From: Myxococcota bacterium
GTDB taxonomy: Bacteria; Myxococcota; JAJVIH01
Length of the DNA stretch: 64,000 nucleotides
NCBI GenBank assembly: GCA_022072125.1
Contig: JAJVIH010000050.1
Location: 1 to 64,000, forward strand
Direction of reading: 5' to 3'
This document shows positions 51,668 through 63,687 of the stretch, one piece after another (positions within the stretch are counted from its first letter, which is position 1; each line of letters starts with the position of its first letter). The notes below the pieces were generated by a model. The model did no database searches. It was given only the letters and a program-made list of their open reading frames with translations, and was not told the DNA's origin. The position numbers and the translations under genes were made by a program.

Positions 51668-53377
51668 ATGATGTTCTTTCTGAAATCCCGCTGGTTCCCC
51701 GTGCTGGCCGCCATGCTCTGCCTGGCCGCCTGCGAGGGATGCAAATCGAGGAAAGACGCGGCTCCCGCCGCCGCGCCCGCCACCGCCGCCGCGGTCACGG
51801 CCCCGGACCCCGTGGTTCCGGCCACGCCGCCGGCTTCCACCCAACCGGCGGCGGCCGGCGAACTTCAGATTTACGAGGGCCGGATCGAACAACTGCGGAG
51901 GGAATGGGCCTTCGCCGTCCAACTCAAGGCCGTGCAGGATTCCGTCCAGGCGGACTCGCTGGCCGTCCAACTCCGGGCGTTGGGATATCCGGCCTTCCAT
52001 GTCGCCGCGGACTTGAAGGACAAGGGCGTCTGGCGGCGCATCCGGCTTGGTCCCGCGGGAAGCCGTCTGGGCGCCGAGACCTGGTTGCGCCAGGCGGCGT
52101 CCGATCCGCGCGTGCATGCCCTGCTGGACACCAGGGCGGCTGATTTTTTTGTCGCCCCCAGCCCGGGACATGCGGTCGTGGCGGCGGCGGAAGCCGCTTA
52201 CCTGCGGGAGCCTGAACTTCATGGCGTGGTCGTCAGTTCCGTGGAATTTCCGGACGGAGCGGGTCACGGACTTGTCGCCTGGGCCCCGGGCCGGACCACC
52301 GCGCGGGTGGTGTGGAGCGTGGACAAAACCGTCCATGACGTTCCCATTCCGCTGATGTGGGAAGACTGCGTCATGTGCAAGAGTATTCCGTTTGACGGCC
52401 CAGGCGCGGTCACGGAAGTGCGGCCCGCGCTGGCGGGCAGACTGTTCGGCGAACGGTTTCCCCATGTGATCGTGCTGGAGATCACCCTCGATCAGTCGCA
52501 CAAACTCTGGCAGGTCATCGTCCCTGGCGGCGACGGCGTCATCGAGAGCCAGCGCACCGCCGTCGTGCGCGAATGGACCTCCAGCCGCGACACCCAGACG
52601 GCCTCGCCGTGGTTCGCGGACGCCGCGGACAATGGTTTCCGCTACCTGATTCTGGAAAAAACCTGGCGGCGCCTGCACGGACGCAGCCTGTGCAAGATGT
52701 GGCGCGACGTGGAGGTGCTGGGCCCGGTGGGCATGCGCGTCGCCCCGGTGGAGCCATCGGGATTCATCAAGCGCGGCGCGCTGGCCCTGGGTGCGGATGA
52801 AATGCGGTCGCTTTCCCTGTGGGCGCTGCGGAACCGCTATTTCACCTTCGCCGCCGACGCCATGCTGGATCGCATCAAGCGCGAACCGTGGAATGAAACC
52901 TACCGCGACGACGCGGCGGCGCTGGCCGAGGGTCTGGAAAAAGCGGGGGCGAATTTCGTGCTGGCCCGCTTCCACGCCGCCCTGATCACGCCGGGTTTTC
53001 CGCTGGAAAGCATGGGGAGAGTGGGTTTTGAAAAGGCGATGAAACGGGTCATCGAGGATGCGCAGATTATCCGCGATCCCGGTTGCGATGCGGCGCCGCT
53101 GGCGGCGGTCTACGACCCCAAAAAGCCGTCGCTGGACGAGGAAGGTTACCTGAAGCAGACGGCGGCGTTCGTGGATCCGGTGCGCGTGCCCTATGATTTT
53201 TACGATATCCTGGGCCGGAATCTTTACCCGCCCGGCAATGAACTGCCGCCGTTCATGAAGACCTGGCTGGGCATTCTGCGCAAGGAGTCGCCGGATGTCT
53301 GGGAAAACGTCGCCGATCTACTCAACATCGCCAAGCCCGAACCTGGCGAACAAACGCCCGGTGAAAGCGGCGAATAA
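51668..53377 (+). CDS. SPOR-domain lipoprotein
   Basis: Lipoprotein of 569 aa. The signal peptide ends MLCLAAC (C22). A Pro/Ala linker (about 30-60) is followed by a SPOR-like domain at about 75-130 (FAVQLKAVQDSVQADSLAVQLRALG, VWRRIRLGPAGSRLGAE). Its fold is known to bind peptidoglycan stripped of stem peptides at division sites. The rest (about 140-569) is a soluble region not recognised. The unusual feature is the N-terminal position of SPOR with a large following domain. ATG 51671 is an equally possible start. Stands alone before a convergent gene at 53439. Confidence 0.75.
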   Translation: MMFFLKSRWFPVLAAMLCLAACEGCKSRKDAAPAAAPATAAAVTAPDPVVPATPPASTQPAAAGELQIYEGRIEQLRREWAFAVQLKAVQDSVQADSLAVQLRALGYPAFHVAADLKDKGVWRRIRLGPAGSRLGAETWLRQAASDPRVHALLDTRAADFFVAPSPGHAVVAAAEAAYLREPELHGVVVSSVEFPDGAGHGLVAWAPGRTTARVVWSVDKTVHDVPIPLMWEDCVMCKSIPFDGPGAVTEVRPALAGRLFGERFPHVIVLEITLDQSHKLWQVIVPGGDGVIESQRTAVVREWTSSRDTQTASPWFADAADNGFRYLILEKTWRRLHGRSLCKMWRDVEVLGPVGMRVAPVEPSGFIKRGALALGADEMRSLSLWALRNRYFTFAADAMLDRIKREPWNETYRDDAAALAEGLEKAGANFVLARFHAALITPGFPLESMGRVGFEKAMKRVIEDAQIIRDPGCDAAPLAAVYDPKKPSLDEEGYLKQTAAFVDPVRVPYDFYDILGRNLYPPGNELPPFMKTWLGILRKESPDVWENVADLLNIAKPEPGEQTPGESGE

Positions 53378-53438
53378 GCGGCGGGCGGGGGCCGGGAAAA
53401 TCCCGGACCGGAAACCGCGTCCGCCGGCGGTCAGCGGG

Positions 53439-53885
53439 TCATGCGCCGCCCATGCGGTAGCGCAGCACCGTCACCATCAGCACCACGATAAACGCATCCA
53501 TCAGGATGGCCGCGAGCATGGCCAGCACCATGTTGGGGGCGGGCGGGTCCCCCTCTCCCTTGTTGTACCGGCGAGACATGCCCGCCAGCATGCCTTCGAT
53601 GGTCCACAGGCCGATGATCAGGGTGAGCTTTCCATGAAACCATCCCTGCTTCATGATGCCCATGCCGTACTTCTCCGTGATCATCCAGATACCGGTGGCC
53701 AGCGCCAGCGACTGCGCGGGGATGGACAGTTTCAAAAACAGTCCGCGCTGGAATTTCGCCCATGCTTCATCGGGTTTCCGGACCTGTGAAATCTGCACGA
53801 AAAACGCGGAGGCGTGTCCCACGAACGCCCCGATCCAGACGATATCAAAGAAGATGTGAAGGCCACGGAGCAGGTTGTAATCCAT
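53439..53885 (-). CDS. HemJ/CopD-like four-helix membrane protein
   Basis: Membrane protein of 148 aa with four hydrophobic helices, about 7-33, 52-72, 84-104 and 115-145. The first contains LLRGLHIFFDIVWIGAFVGHA and the third GWFHGKLTLIIGLW. The His in helix 1 and the Lys near helix 3 are in positions resembling HemJ (protoporphyrinogen oxidase, UPF0093) and CopD superfamily members. Assignment to HemJ itself is not certain. Start 53885 has GAGGG 7 bp upstream; the ATG 53891, one codon apart from the upstream gene's stop, is less well placed. It overlaps or abuts the polytopic gene, so they are co-transcribed. Confidence 0.65.
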   Translation of the reverse strand: MDYNLLRGLHIFFDIVWIGAFVGHASAFFVQISQVRKPDEAWAKFQRGLFLKLSIPAQSLALATGIWMITEKYGMGIMKQGWFHGKLTLIIGLWTIEGMLAGMSRRYNKGEGDPPAPNMVLAMLAAILMDAFIVVLMVTVLRYRMGGA

Positions 53886-53887
53886 GA

Positions 53888-55492
53888 TCATTCCCTCGGT
53901 GCGGTCAGGCAGAGGCGCGTATTATAAACTTGGACGCCGCCAAATTCACCAGCGCTGGCGGCGCAGGACAACCGCTGGAGCGCGGGTTCAAATCCGGCGC
54001 CCAGGTATTCCCGCAGTTCATCGTCCGCGATGACGGCGCCGGTTTTTTCCTCGCGCAGGACTTTCAACAGGGAATCGGGCCCCAGCGCGGCGGCGCGGGT
54101 CAGGGCCGCGCCGCGTTTTTCCGCGGAGGGGTAGACCCGCGGCGGCGCCAGCGTCAGCCTGGAACCGCCGGATCGCGCCGCCAGCAATGACAGGCGCGGC
54201 CCAGCCAGAATGGCGCCGCCGGGTGCGGTTTCGTGGGCCGCATCCACGGCCTGACGCGCGTCATCTGTCAGGTGAACCGGCGCCCGCGCTTCCCGGCTGC
54301 TCTGGATGGCCAGGCTCCATTGCTGAATGGTGGTGGGCGCGCCCAGCACGGCCACCACGGCGGCGACAATCCACGGCGGCGCGGTGATGACGGAGCCGGG
54401 CCAGCGCATGGGCTGCATGACCAGCAACAGCACGGGAATCATCATTCCGAAACCCGGACGGTGGGCGCCCGGCAGCGGAAAGGCGGCGGTGATGAGCGCG
54501 ACCACTATCCAGACGCCCAGAAACTGCACCCGGCGGAAGCTGGCGTTGGCGATCAGCGGCAACAGCGCCGCCAGCAGGGGCGCGCCCAGTTGCGCCAGGA
54601 CCAGGAACGCCGGGGGGGACTCTCCGCCCTGGGGTGAAAACCACACCACCGCGGCGTCGCCGCCATGGGAAAAATAATGGTGCAGCGCGGGGAGCGCCGC
54701 CAGCGCCATGCCGCCCGTGCGGGTGATGCGCCAGATGCGATCGGTGCGGTCCAGGCCGAATCCGAATGACCACGCGAGCATGACCAGCACCCATTGCAGC
54801 AACGCGATGGGAAATATCCAGGACACCAGAAAGACGCCGATGCAGGCGAAGATCATGGCGCCCGCCCGCTCCAGTTCCATGCTGGAATAGGACCAGCACA
54901 TGGCGAAGGTGAACACGCCCGCGGCGAGCGGCAAATCGGCGCCCCAGATCATCATCAGGCTGGGCGCGTATTCGGCGATGGCGTGATCGGCTCCCGCGCC
55001 CACGCCGGTCCACTCCAGGAAAACCCCAAATCCGCTGGCGGCGCAGGCCATGGCCGGGACCAGCCACGGGCGTCCGATGGTGTAATTGAAGGTGCGCGCC
55101 GCGTGGAACAGGGATGCGCACAGCACCAGCACGCCAATCACCCGCAGCAGAATCACCGCGCCCAGGGTGGTGGAAGTCAGGCGTCCCGCCAGCAGCCAGA
55201 CGGGCTGGAAAAATCCGCCGCCGCCAGGGCCGAACTGATCGGAAAACGAATGGGCGCCCGCGACAGCCTGGGACAGCCCCTGCGCCAGCCAGAAGGCCAT
55301 GCCATCGGCGCGCGGGCCCGCGGCGCCGGAAAAGGTTCCGCCGTCAATCCGGCCGGTGAAGAGCGGGATGGAAAAAAACACGGCGGCGGTGAGCGAGGTG
55401 ATCCAGAACCCGGGCGAGCGAAGCGCGATCCACAGTGAATTGATCGCTGGAGACAGCGGCGTTTCCGACAGGTAGGGCTGGATGCTTTTCAT
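53888..55492 (-). CDS. polytopic membrane protein, possible GT-C-like
   Basis: Integral membrane protein of about 534 aa with 9-11 predicted helices, then a soluble C-terminal domain of about 130 aa (DDARQAVDAAHETAPGGAILAGPR, ARSGGSRLTLAP). Large extracytoplasmic loop after TM1 with DGGTFSGAAGPRADGM and FSDQFGPGGGGFF. The arrangement recalls GT-C glycosyltransferases or flippase-like proteins, but no DD/ED signature is obvious, so function is open. Start ATG 55492 is tentative (no clear ribosome site; ATG 55513 is an alternative). It overlaps the HemJ/CopD-like gene closely (TGA then ATG). Confidence 0.7.
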   Translation of the reverse strand: MKSIQPYLSETPLSPAINSLWIALRSPGFWITSLTAAVFFSIPLFTGRIDGGTFSGAAGPRADGMAFWLAQGLSQAVAGAHSFSDQFGPGGGGFFQPVWLLAGRLTSTTLGAVILLRVIGVLVLCASLFHAARTFNYTIGRPWLVPAMACAASGFGVFLEWTGVGAGADHAIAEYAPSLMMIWGADLPLAAGVFTFAMCWSYSSMELERAGAMIFACIGVFLVSWIFPIALLQWVLVMLAWSFGFGLDRTDRIWRITRTGGMALAALPALHHYFSHGGDAAVVWFSPQGGESPPAFLVLAQLGAPLLAALLPLIANASFRRVQFLGVWIVVALITAAFPLPGAHRPGFGMMIPVLLLVMQPMRWPGSVITAPPWIVAAVVAVLGAPTTIQQWSLAIQSSREARAPVHLTDDARQAVDAAHETAPGGAILAGPRLSLLAARSGGSRLTLAPPRVYPSAEKRGAALTRAAALGPDSLLKVLREEKTGAVIADDELREYLGAGFEPALQRLSCAASAGEFGGVQVYNTRLCLTAPRE

Positions 55493-55711
55493 TGGCGCGG
55501 ACCGTATCCCCATTGAAATACCATGGCAAGAAGTTGATAAGACTGGCGCCCGGATCACCATGACGGATTTCCGCTCTGGATTTTTTCAAGCCATGATCCG
55601 CCATGGCGTCCCCCGGATAGAGGGGAGAAAACGCCCCGCTCTCGCGTCTCGCGGCGGACCGGGGTAAAACCGGGCGCCTGTCAGGATCAACACCGGAATC
55701 GGGACTGGAAC

Positions 55712-57364
<1,653 letters not shown>

Positions 57365-57462
57365 GACGCGGCCTTCAAGCCGCCGCCCAGGCTTCCGGCG
57401 GGTTCAGGTTCACAGGACGGAACAAGGGTTGCTCCGGCGCGGAACAAACCGGACATTTCCTC

Positions 57463-57492
57463 TGGACACCTGTTGACGCGGTGCGTTACAAG
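57463..57492 (+). promoter_or_regulatory. possible sigma-70 promoter of gltBD
   Basis: TGGACA (57463-57468), 18-bp spacer, TACAAG (57487-57492). -35 matches 5 of 6 and -10 4 of 6. The gltB ATG is 50 bp downstream. Confidence 0.45.
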
Positions 57493-57541
57493 CAGAGGGA
57501 CGCCGGCGATTCGCCACCTGCTGGCGCAAGGATGAACGCCG

Positions 57542-60500
57542 ATGAAACATCCGACCCTTCCGGTCAACGCCGCGGGTTTTCCGCGCCCGGTTGGACTGTA
57601 CGATCCGCGGTTTGAGCACGACGCCTGCGGCGTTGCGCTGGTCGCCCAGTTGTCGGGCGAGGCCAACCACGCCGTGGTGGAAAACGCCATCCAGGCGCTG
57701 ACCAACCTGGAGCACCGCGGCGCGATCGGCGGCGACGCCAAGACCGGAGACGGCGCCGGGGTGATGGTCCGTCTGCCCGACGCCTTCCTGCGCCGCATCT
57801 GTTCCGATGAAGGGCTGCTCTTGCCGCCCCCGGGCGAATACGCCGCCGGGATTGTCTTCTTGCCCACGCAGGAATTTGTCGCCGCACGGTGCGCGCGCGC
57901 GCTGGAAGGCGCGGTTGCGGCGGAAGGCTGCGAGGTCCTGTGGTGGCGCGACACCCCCATCAGCGAGGACGCGGTTGGCGCGCAGGCCCAGCGCACCATG
58001 CCGCGCATCCGCCATGTGATCATCTCGCGCGGCAAGGTCCCCGCCGAAGCCTTTGAGCGCAAGCTCTACGTCATCCGCCGGCTGGCGGAGAAAGCCGCCG
58101 CCGGTTTCGAGGATGTGGACGCCAGTCAGTTCTACGTGTGCAGCCTGTCTTCCCGCACCATGGTGTACAAGGGGCTGATGAGCGCGAGTCAGCTCAACAC
58201 CTTTTACCCCGATCTGATGGCCGCGGATTTCAGCAGTCCCTTCGCCCTGGTGCACCAGCGGTACAGCACCAACACCCTGCCCATGTGGGCGCTCGCCCAG
58301 CCGTTCCGCTTCGTCGCCCACAACGGCGAGATCAACGCCCTGCGCGGCAACATCAACCGCATGAAAGCCCGTGAGGCGGCGCTGCATTCCGGGCTGCTGG
58401 GCGCGGACATCGAAAAACTCAAGCCCGTCATCCAGGAATGGGGAAGCGATTCCGCCATTTTCGACAACGTGCTGGAACTGCTGACCGCCGCCGGGCGATC
58501 TCTGCCCCATGCGCTGATGATGATGGTCCCCGAGCCCTGGGGCGAGAAATACGCCATGAGCGCCGACCGCCGGGCCTTCTACGAATACCATTCCGCGATG
58601 ATGGAGCCGTGGGACGGCCCCGCCGCGATGATGTTCGCCGACGGCCGGTATGTCGGCGCGACGCTGGATCGCAATGGTCTGCGGCCCGCCCGCTACACCG
58701 TCACCTCCGACGGCATGATCGTGGTCGCCAGCGAGACGGGGGTGCTGGACCTTCAGCCCGAGCGGATCGTCCGGCGCGGGCGGTTGGCCCCCGGGCGCAT
58801 GCTGCTGATTGACCTGCACGAAAAACGCATCGTCCCCAATTCGGAGCTGAAGTCGCGGGTGTCGCGGCAGAAGCCCTACCGCCACTGGCTGCAGCAGAAC
58901 CGCGTGGACCTGAAGGGCCTTTTCCAGCCCGGGGTGGAGCCCCGCGAACCGGATGACCAGTTGTTGCGCGCGCAACACCTCTTCGGATACACGGCGGAGG
59001 ATATCACCGACATCATCCTGCCCATGGCGTCGAAAGGGCAGGAGCCGGTCGGCTCCATGGGCAACGATGTCAACCTCCCCGTGCTCTCGGAGCGGCCGCA
59101 ACTGCTGTTTTCCTACTTCAAGCAGAACTTCGCCCAGGTGACCAACCCGCCGATTGATCCGCTGCGCGAGGAACTGGTCATGTCGCTGGCGAACTGGGCT
59201 GGACACGAGCGCAACCTGCTGGAGGAAACCCCGGAACATTGCCGCATGCTGCGGCTCAACCAGCCCATCCTGACGCCGGCCGACATGCGGCGGCTCCGCA
59301 ATTCCCGGCTGCCCGAACTGGCGGACCGGGATATCCCCATGCTGTTCGATTCGCGCGGCGGCGGCGCGGCCCTGCGCGAGGCGCTGGAACGCATGTGCGC
59401 CATGGCCGTGGAGGCCATTGAAAACGGCGCGCACCTGCTGCTGCTGACCGACCGGGACGCCGGACCCGATCAGGCGCCCATCCCCTCGCTGCTGGCGGTG
59501 TCGGCGCTGCACCAGCACCTGATCCGCAAGGGCCTGCGCCACCGTGCGGGCGTCATGGCGGAGTGCGGCGACGCGCGCGAGGTCATGCATTTCGCGCTGC
59601 TCATCGGTTTCGGCGCCAATGGCGTGTGTCCGCGGGTGGCCATCGCCACCATCCGCGCGCTGGCGGAAGACGGCCTGATCGAAGGGATGGATGATCCCGA
59701 GGAGGCGCTTGATCTGTACATCACCGCGATCCGCAAGGGCTTGCTCAAGACCTTCAGCCGCATGGGCATTTCGACCCTGCAGAGCTTCGCGGGATCGCAG
59801 ATCTTTGAAGCCATCGGACTGGATCGCAACCTGGTGCGCGAGCATTTCGCCGGGTCGGTTTCGCGTCTCGGCGGAATTGGTCTGGAAGAACTGGCGCGCG
59901 AGGTCGAGTTGCGAAGGCTGCGCGCATGGCCGGAACACGGCGATCCGGACCCGCTGCTGGATCCGGGCGGCGTGTATCACCTCCGCCTCGGCGGCGAAAA
60001 GCACGGCTGGACGCCGGATGTGGTCTACAAGCTGCAACAGGCCGTGCGCACCAATGATTACGCGGTCTTCAAGGAATATTCCGCCCTCGTGGATGACCAG
60101 TCGCGCGATCGCAAGACCCTGCGCGGCCTGTTGAAGTTCCGCCCCGCGCAGGCGATTCCCCTGGACGAGGTGGAGCCGGTGGAAAATATCGTCCGGCGAT
60201 TCGTCACCGCGGCGATGTCCTATGGCTCCATCAGCCTGGAAACCCACGAAACCATCGCGCTGGCGCTGAACCGCATCGGCGGCCGCAGCAATTCCGGCGA
60301 GGGCGGCGAGGATCCCACCCGCTACCATCCGGCGCCCGATGGTTCGAGCCGCCGCTCCTCCATCAAGCAGGTGGCGTCGGGACGCTTCGGCGTGACCACG
60401 GAATACCTGATCAACGCCGATGAACTGCAGATCAAGATGGCCCAGGGCGCCAAGCCGGGGGAGGGCGGACAGCTTCCCGGCCACAAGGTCACGGAAGATA

Positions 60501-62119
60501 TCGCGCGGGTGCGCCACACCACGCCCTTCGTCACGCTGATCTCGCCGCCGCCGCACCACGACATTTACTCCATCGAGGATTTGGCGCAGCTCATCCACGA
60601 TCTCAAGACGGTCAATCCGCGGGCTTTCGTCAGCGTCAAACTGGTGTCGGAAGCCGGCGTGGGCACCATCGCTTCCGGCGTCGCCAAGGCCAACGCCGAT
60701 CTGGTGCTGATCTCCGGCCACGACGGCGGCACCGGCGCCTCGCCATGGACCTCGATCATGCATACCGGCACGCCATGGGAGTTGGGCCTGGCGGAAGCCC
60801 ATCAGTCGCTGATCCACAACGGCCTGCGCGATCGCATCCGCGTGCAGACCGACGGCCAGCTCCGCACCGGCCGCGATCTGGCCATCGCCGCGCTGCTGGG
60901 CGCCGAGGAGTTCGGTTTCGGCACGGCGATTCTGGTCGCGCTGGGCTGCATCATGATGCGCAAATGCCACCTCAACACCTGTCCGGTCGGCGTGGCCACG
61001 CAGGACCCGGAACTGCGCAAGCGCTTCACCGGACTGCCCGTCCACGCGGAACGGTTTCTCCTCTTCATCGCCGCTGAAATGCGCGAACACATGGCCCGCC
61101 TGGGTTTCCGCACGGTGGAGGAAATGGTGGGGCGGGTGGACCATCTCATGTACTCCCCGCCGGAGGATCACTGGAAGGCCAGGAGTCTGGACCTGGCGCC
61201 GCTGCTGATCCCCCTTCATCCGGGCGAGGGACGCGCCATCCACTGCACGCGAAAGGAGCCATCCCCAGCGGCCGCCCCGCTGGATGAAGACCTGATCGCC
61301 AGCGCGAAACCGGCCCTGGATCATCGCACGCCGGTGCGCATCCAGCGGCCCGTGCGCAACGTCCACCGCGCGGTGGGCGGGCGCCTGAGCGGGGAGATCG
61401 CCCGGCGCTACGGCGCCAAGGGCCTGCCGCCGGAGACCATCCGCGTGTCGCTGCGCGGCTCCGCGGGCCAGAGCCTGGGCGCTTTCCTGATGCCCGGCGT
61501 GTTCATCGAGGTCGAGGGAGACGCCAATGACTACGTGGGCAAGGGCATGTGCGGCGGACGCATCGCCATTCGCCCGCCCAGCGAGTCCCGGGTGATCTCG
61601 CACGAGGCCATCATCGCCGGAAACACCGCCCTCTACGGGGCCACCGGCGGCGAACTGTACCTGTGCGGCGGCGCGGGCATGCGTTTCGCCGTGCGCAACA
61701 GCGGCGCGCGCGCGGTTGTCGAGGGCCTGGGTGATCACGGTTGCGAATACATGACCGGCGGCATGGTCGTGGTGCTGGGCGAAACCGGCTACAACTTCGC
61801 GGCGGGAATGAGCGGCGGCGTGGCCTACGTCTATGACGAGACGGAGATGTTCGACACCCGCTGCAACCTCGACACCGTGGACCTGGAGACGGTCTGGACC
61901 CGGCAGGATCAGGAGACCCTCCGCCGCATGCTGGAAAACCATCACCAGTTCACCGGCAGCAAACGCGCGGCCAATATCCTGAACAACTGGGAAACCCATC
62001 TGCCGCGTTTCGTGAAGGTCATGCCCATCGAATACAGGAAGGTCATGGAGCGCATGAAGATGCAGGAAGAATTTGAAGCCTCCGCCGTCTCCGCCACCGA
62101 AGAGGTCTTCCATGGCTAA
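57542..62119 (+). CDS. gltB: glutamate synthase large subunit
   Basis: GOGAT large subunit of 1525 aa (family about 1480-1530). Glutamine amidotransferase domain first, Cys29 in EHDACGVALV being the N-terminal nucleophile after propeptide removal of 28 residues. Central and FMN domains follow, with the [3Fe-4S] cysteines at 1136, 1142 and 1147 (CIMMRKCHLNTCPVG). The C-terminal beta-helix (GXGXX-type repeats) has GGELYLCGGAGMRF. It makes two glutamates from glutamine and 2-oxoglutarate with NADPH from GltD. gltD starts within its last codons (8-bp overlap). Position after the mutase is probably independent (possible own promoter). Confidence 0.96.
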   Translation: MKHPTLPVNAAGFPRPVGLYDPRFEHDACGVALVAQLSGEANHAVVENAIQALTNLEHRGAIGGDAKTGDGAGVMVRLPDAFLRRICSDEGLLLPPPGEYAAGIVFLPTQEFVAARCARALEGAVAAEGCEVLWWRDTPISEDAVGAQAQRTMPRIRHVIISRGKVPAEAFERKLYVIRRLAEKAAAGFEDVDASQFYVCSLSSRTMVYKGLMSASQLNTFYPDLMAADFSSPFALVHQRYSTNTLPMWALAQPFRFVAHNGEINALRGNINRMKAREAALHSGLLGADIEKLKPVIQEWGSDSAIFDNVLELLTAAGRSLPHALMMMVPEPWGEKYAMSADRRAFYEYHSAMMEPWDGPAAMMFADGRYVGATLDRNGLRPARYTVTSDGMIVVASETGVLDLQPERIVRRGRLAPGRMLLIDLHEKRIVPNSELKSRVSRQKPYRHWLQQNRVDLKGLFQPGVEPREPDDQLLRAQHLFGYTAEDITDIILPMASKGQEPVGSMGNDVNLPVLSERPQLLFSYFKQNFAQVTNPPIDPLREELVMSLANWAGHERNLLEETPEHCRMLRLNQPILTPADMRRLRNSRLPELADRDIPMLFDSRGGGAALREALERMCAMAVEAIENGAHLLLLTDRDAGPDQAPIPSLLAVSALHQHLIRKGLRHRAGVMAECGDAREVMHFALLIGFGANGVCPRVAIATIRALAEDGLIEGMDDPEEALDLYITAIRKGLLKTFSRMGISTLQSFAGSQIFEAIGLDRNLVREHFAGSVSRLGGIGLEELAREVELRRLRAWPEHGDPDPLLDPGGVYHLRLGGEKHGWTPDVVYKLQQAVRTNDYAVFKEYSALVDDQSRDRKTLRGLLKFRPAQAIPLDEVEPVENIVRRFVTAAMSYGSISLETHETIALALNRIGGRSNSGEGGEDPTRYHPAPDGSSRRSSIKQVASGRFGVTTEYLINADELQIKMAQGAKPGEGGQLPGHKVTEDIARVRHTTPFVTLISPPPHHDIYSIEDLAQLIHDLKTVNPRAFVSVKLVSEAGVGTIASGVAKANADLVLISGHDGGTGASPWTSIMHTGTPWELGLAEAHQSLIHNGLRDRIRVQTDGQLRTGRDLAIAALLGAEEFGFGTAILVALGCIMMRKCHLNTCPVGVATQDPELRKRFTGLPVHAERFLLFIAAEMREHMARLGFRTVEEMVGRVDHLMYSPPEDHWKARSLDLAPLLIPLHPGEGRAIHCTRKEPSPAAAPLDEDLIASAKPALDHRTPVRIQRPVRNVHRAVGGRLSGEIARRYGAKGLPPETIRVSLRGSAGQSLGAFLMPGVFIEVEGDANDYVGKGMCGGRIAIRPPSESRVISHEAIIAGNTALYGATGGELYLCGGAGMRFAVRNSGARAVVEGLGDHGCEYMTGGMVVVLGETGYNFAAGMSGGVAYVYDETEMFDTRCNLDTVDLETVWTRQDQETLRRMLENHHQFTGSKRAANILNNWETHLPRFVKVMPIEYRKVMERMKMQEEFEASAVSATEEVFHG

Positions 62120-63563
62120 ACCCACGGGATTCATGGAGTTCACCCGCGAGGACCCGCCCAAACGTCCGGTCGAGGAGCGCATCCGCGACTTCCGCGAATT
62201 CGAGGGATACCTGCCGCACGGCCGGCTGATTCAGCAGGCGTCCCGCTGCATGGACTGCGGCGTGCCCTTTTGCCACGCCCACGGTTGCCCCACGGAAAAC
62301 CGCATTCCCGAATGGATTGATCAGGTCCGCATGGAACGCTGGCGGGATGCGCTGGACCTGCTCCATTCCACCGACAACTTCCCCGAGTTCACCGGGCGCG
62401 TCTGCCCGGCGCCCTGCGAAAACGCCTGCACGCTGGGCATCAACCAGCCCGCCGTGACCATCCGCCACATCGAATTGCAGATCATCGAACGCGGATGGCG
62501 CGAGGGATGGGTCACGCCGCGCCCCGCCGGCGAACACACGGGCCTGAAGGCGGCGGTGGTGGGTTCGGGGCCCGCGGGTCTCGCCTGCGCGCAGGAACTG
62601 GCGCGGCGCGGCCATGCGGTGACCGTCTTCGAGCGGGATGATCGCGTCGGCGGGCTGCTGCGCTACGGCATCCCGGATTTCAAGCTGGAGAAACATGTCA
62701 TTGATCGCCGCCTGCGGCAGATGGAAGCCGAAGGCGTGGTGTTTGAAACCGGCGTGGATGTGGGCGTGGATTTGTCCTCGCGCTACCTGATGCGCAGTTT
62801 CGACGCGGTGGCCCTGACCATCGGCGCCATGATTCCGCGCCCGGTGGATGCCGCGGGGCGCGCGCTGGCGGGCGTCCACTACGCCATGGAATACCTGACC
62901 CAGCAGAACCGGCGCACCGCCGGCGATCGCGAACCTCCGTCCGGAATCATCAACGCCGCCGGCAAGCGCGTGGTGGTGATCGGCGGCGGCGACACCGGTT
63001 CGGACTGCATCGGCACGGCTCACCGGCAGGGCGCCGCGTCCGTGTCGCAACTGGAGATTTTGCCCCGTCCGCCGGACAGCCGCGCGCCGGACAATCCCTG
63101 GCCCACCTGGGCGAAGGTGCTGCGCGCCTCCCATTCCCACGAGGAGGGCTGCGAGCGCTACTGGAATATCTCCACGAAGGAATTTCTCGGGGAGAATGGC
63201 CAGGTGACGGCGCTGCGGTGCGCGCGCGTGGAGTGGACGCCATCCGCCGGCGGCCGCATGGAACTGAAGGATGTTCCCGGCGGCGAACTGATCCTGCCCG
63301 CGGATCTGGTGCTGATCGCGGCGGGTTTCACGGGTCCCGCGCTGGGAAGCCTGCGCCAGGAGTTGAATCTCGCGCTTTCGCCCGGCGGGACCGTGCGGGT
63401 GGACAGCCAGATGATGACCAGCACGCCGGGGGTTTTCGCCGCCGGAGACTGCGTGATCGGCGCTTCGCTGGTGGTGCGCGCCCTGCACCAGGGCCGCGTG
63501 ATGGGACAGCGCATGCATGACTGGCTGCTGCGGCAGGATTCGCGTTCCGCGGCGGCGGAATAG
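62112..63563 (+). CDS. gltD: glutamate synthase small subunit
   Basis: NADPH-oxidising flavoprotein of 483 aa. The N-terminal [4Fe-4S] region has CMDCGVPFCHAHGCPTEN and CPAPCENACTLG. The FAD loop is GSGPAGLACAQELARRG and the NADPH loop is VVIGGGDTGSDCIGTA. C-terminal GVFAAGDCVIGASLVVRA closes the FAD site. It passes electrons to GltB. ATG 62112 overlaps gltB by 8 bp; the frame opens at 62073 but that would be deep within gltB. Confidence 0.96.
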   Translation: MAKPTGFMEFTREDPPKRPVEERIRDFREFEGYLPHGRLIQQASRCMDCGVPFCHAHGCPTENRIPEWIDQVRMERWRDALDLLHSTDNFPEFTGRVCPAPCENACTLGINQPAVTIRHIELQIIERGWREGWVTPRPAGEHTGLKAAVVGSGPAGLACAQELARRGHAVTVFERDDRVGGLLRYGIPDFKLEKHVIDRRLRQMEAEGVVFETGVDVGVDLSSRYLMRSFDAVALTIGAMIPRPVDAAGRALAGVHYAMEYLTQQNRRTAGDREPPSGIINAAGKRVVVIGGGDTGSDCIGTAHRQGAASVSQLEILPRPPDSRAPDNPWPTWAKVLRASHSHEEGCERYWNISTKEFLGENGQVTALRCARVEWTPSAGGRMELKDVPGGELILPADLVLIAAGFTGPALGSLRQELNLALSPGGTVRVDSQMMTSTPGVFAAGDCVIGASLVVRALHQGRVMGQRMHDWLLRQDSRSAAAE

Positions 63564-63687
63564 GATTTCACCGGCAATCGGGTCCGCAGCGCCATGGAAG
63601 GCCATTCCGCGGCGGCGTTTCCACGGCCGGCTGGACGGACCAGGCGCGATGCCTCATCATTCTCCCGTTTTCAGCCGGAGAATAACC

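Noticed and set aside
53984..54000. tRNA T-loop-like GGTTCAAATCC
   Set aside because: It lies in the coding end of the polytopic membrane gene and no acceptor or anticodon arm can be drawn around it.
57410..62182. Open frame of 1590 codons on the minus strand
   Set aside because: It is antisense to gltB/gltD; composition is Arg/His/Gln/Val-rich as for GC-rich shadows, with no ribosome site or domain.
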